Shown here in pieces: positions 62,839 to 64,000 of a stretch of 64,000 nt of DNA. Origin of the DNA: Rostratula benghalensis (lineage: Eukaryota > Chordata > Aves > Charadriiformes > Rostratulidae). A model generated the notes under the pieces. That model did no database searches. It was not told the origin of the DNA and worked only from the letters and a program-made list of their open reading frames with translations. Location of the stretch: the NCBI GenBank assembly GCA_013399305.1, contig VXAI01000020.1:5774607-5838606 (forward strand), given 5' to 3'. The number at the start of each line of letters is the position of its first letter. Positions within the stretch are counted from its first letter, which is position 1. Made by a program: the position numbers and the translations under genes.

Positions 62839-63343
62839 TGTATATACTAAGGTTAGAGTAAATGTTGCAATACATAAATTGGTGTCCATTTACATTTGGT
62901 TTTGATGTCAAAGAGAAAAGTCGCTGCATGACAAGATCCTTGTTCTTTGTATCCTGTGGCACCACTGGCAGGTAGAAAAGGTGCACTGAAGTCCCCTCTT
63001 TAGTGAGTGCCAGACCTTTCCCATGGGAGTCCTCTGTGGGTTAACTCTGCATGCCTCAGACAAGCAGGCTTTATTAAGCGTATACTGCAGCCTCCTGTTA
63101 GGAAACAGCAGCTACGCGTTAGGAGAAATTTCCCCTTGTTTAATCCTCCTCTTTCCCCTTCTTCCCAGAGCTGGCCTCCCCTGAAAGCCGGGGATGCTGA
63201 GCGCCCATCTCCTGCTGAGTCACCGCCTGGCTGGGAGCTTGGAGGCTGCTCAGGCCCCCCGTCAGGAGGGTCTGGATAGTGTTACAAAATCGCCTTTGCC
63301 ATTACGTTATTCTTGGAGTAAAACAGCCTGTGACTTTAGCCTT

Positions 63344-63398
63344 NNNNNNNNNNNNNNNNNNNNNNNNNNNNNNNNNNNNNNNNNNNNNNNNNNNNNNN
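63344..63398. other. Assembly gap of 55 Ns
   Basis: Unknown bases. The true length is not known. Flanks are moderately GC-rich and any ORF crossing it is meaningless. Confidence 1.
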
Positions 63399-64000
63399 GG
63401 TGAAGGGGTGGCAGCAAAACCTCGGATAGGTCAAAACTAAATTCATTTAGTGACTTCATCTGACTCCAGCTAGTTGGAACTCATCCCTGCTGAAACTCCC
63501 AAGCCTGGCCACAGCCTTTTCTGGACTTAAAAGGCGGAAATGGCAGGAGTCCGGAGCGCCGGGCTGCCTGCCCTGCCCGAGCTGCTGCTGGGCTGCAGGG
63601 AGGCTGCTGTGCCTGGTGGGTTGTGCCTCTGCCTCAGGTCCTTGGTAGCATTGGTTTTTCTTAATCGGTGTTTCTGATCATTTTTGTCCCTTCCTCACTG
63701 GGGGCGGATGTTTCCCTGATGTAGGTGTTCAGGTATTCGGGTGTATCCAAATCGATTTGCCTGGGGGTTCACTTGCACTCGGGTGGGCAGTGGCTTTGGG
63801 GACAAGCTCTCCTTAGCTGTTGTCTGTGTTGTCCAGTAAATCTGTGTTTGCTAAAGGACTTGGGAATCTACCTTCTGAAAACATTGAAAACATGCCTATT
63901 CATCCATTATCTAGGAGGAGCAAAAAGGTAGGAGGTTCCTCTGGTTTTTGTAGAACCCAGGCCAGGAATCGTGGCTTGCAAAAACATGATGCCTCTTGAG
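63399..64000. other. Right edge, nothing recognised
   Basis: Moderately GC-rich intronic sequence after the gap. GCAAAAAG|GTAGGAGG near 63928 resembles a weak donor without a supporting exon. Confidence 0.4.

Larger units (their letters stand above)
51438..64000 (+). other. MAPRE2: MAPRE2 intron 1 (partial)
   Basis: From the donor at 51438 to the window edge no sequence resembling MAPRE2 exon 2 (encoding WGMAVNVYS and the start of the CH domain) was seen, so intron 1 exceeds 12.5 kb. Apart from the CpG-island part, minisatellite, SINE, CR1 pieces and gap listed separately, it is AT-rich with nothing recognised. A segment at 52230-52440 still has mixed composition and could be regulatory, but shows no specific feature. 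Confidence 0.85.

Noticed and set aside
1..64000. DTNA exons expected from amniote synteny
   Set aside because: I looked for dystrobrevin-like coding segments and found none. DTNA presumably lies left of the window.
51438..64000. MAPRE2 exon 2
   Set aside because: No stretch encoding WGMAVNVYS or the start of the calponin-homology domain was found before the window ends.
1..64000. CRISPR arrays, operons, prophage or insertion sequences
   Set aside because: The sequence is vertebrate nuclear DNA. The only regular arrays are simple microsatellites and no prokaryotic features are present.
1..64000. Endogenous retrovirus (LTR, gag, pol or env)
   Set aside because: No paired LTRs or retroviral protein motifs were recognised on either strand; the only retroelement coding remnant belongs to CR1.

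Overview
This is vertebrate nuclear DNA, almost certainly from a bird. Coding density is very low and splice-delimited exons are separated by long AT-rich introns or intergenic stretches. There are CpG-island promoters, a nuclear-type tRNA-Asn gene, and at least seven CR1 LINE 3' fragments, several ending in the ATTCTRTGATTCTGTGA-type tail usual for avian CR1. The species cannot be named from the sequence. There is one 55-base assembly gap near the right end.

The anchor gene is MAPRE2 (EB2, a microtubule plus-end-binding protein). Its first coding exon lies at 51319-51437 on the plus strand, inside a large CpG island (about 50740-52230). It encodes the EB2-specific N-terminal tail and ends in a clean AG|GTACGG donor. 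No second exon was recognised, so MAPRE2 continues beyond the right edge. A second CpG island with a possible noncoding first exon (donor at 9435) lies about 42 kb upstream. It could be an alternative MAPRE2 promoter, but the link is inferred.

The most interesting object is an apparently uncharacterised small gene on the plus strand. It has a TATA box at 19335 and a start codon at 19450. A long first intron is followed by three tightly packed exons (35418-35466, 35535-35596, 35743-35897) separated by 68- and 146-bp introns with good splice signals. One reading frame joins all four exons into a 110-residue protein with a basic N-terminus and an acidic then Trp-rich, Lys-rich C-terminus. I recognise no family. 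In-frame joining depends on one of two overlapping donors in exon 1 (19516|19517 rather than 19521|19522), or on an intervening exon I have not seen.

Layout: 1-8580, no recognisable gene. 8590-9640, CpG island carrying a 169-bp pure-purine tract with 22 perfect AAAAAG units. 9640-15790, no gene, with a possible regulatory element near 14620-14790. 15847-15920, tRNA-Asn(GTT) on the minus strand, flanked by a short CpG island and a CR1. 19335-36840, the novel gene with a degraded CR1 reverse-transcriptase C-terminus in its first intron. 36840-50500, mostly featureless apart from two possible noncoding transcript ends (45697 and 48104-48580) and an old CR1. 50503-52230, CR1 and the MAPRE2 promoter and exon 1. 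52230-64000, MAPRE2 intron 1 with a MIR-like SINE and three CR1 fragments.

There is no operon-like cooperation to describe. The long conceptual ORFs in both CpG islands are artefacts of GC-rich or simple-repeat sequence.
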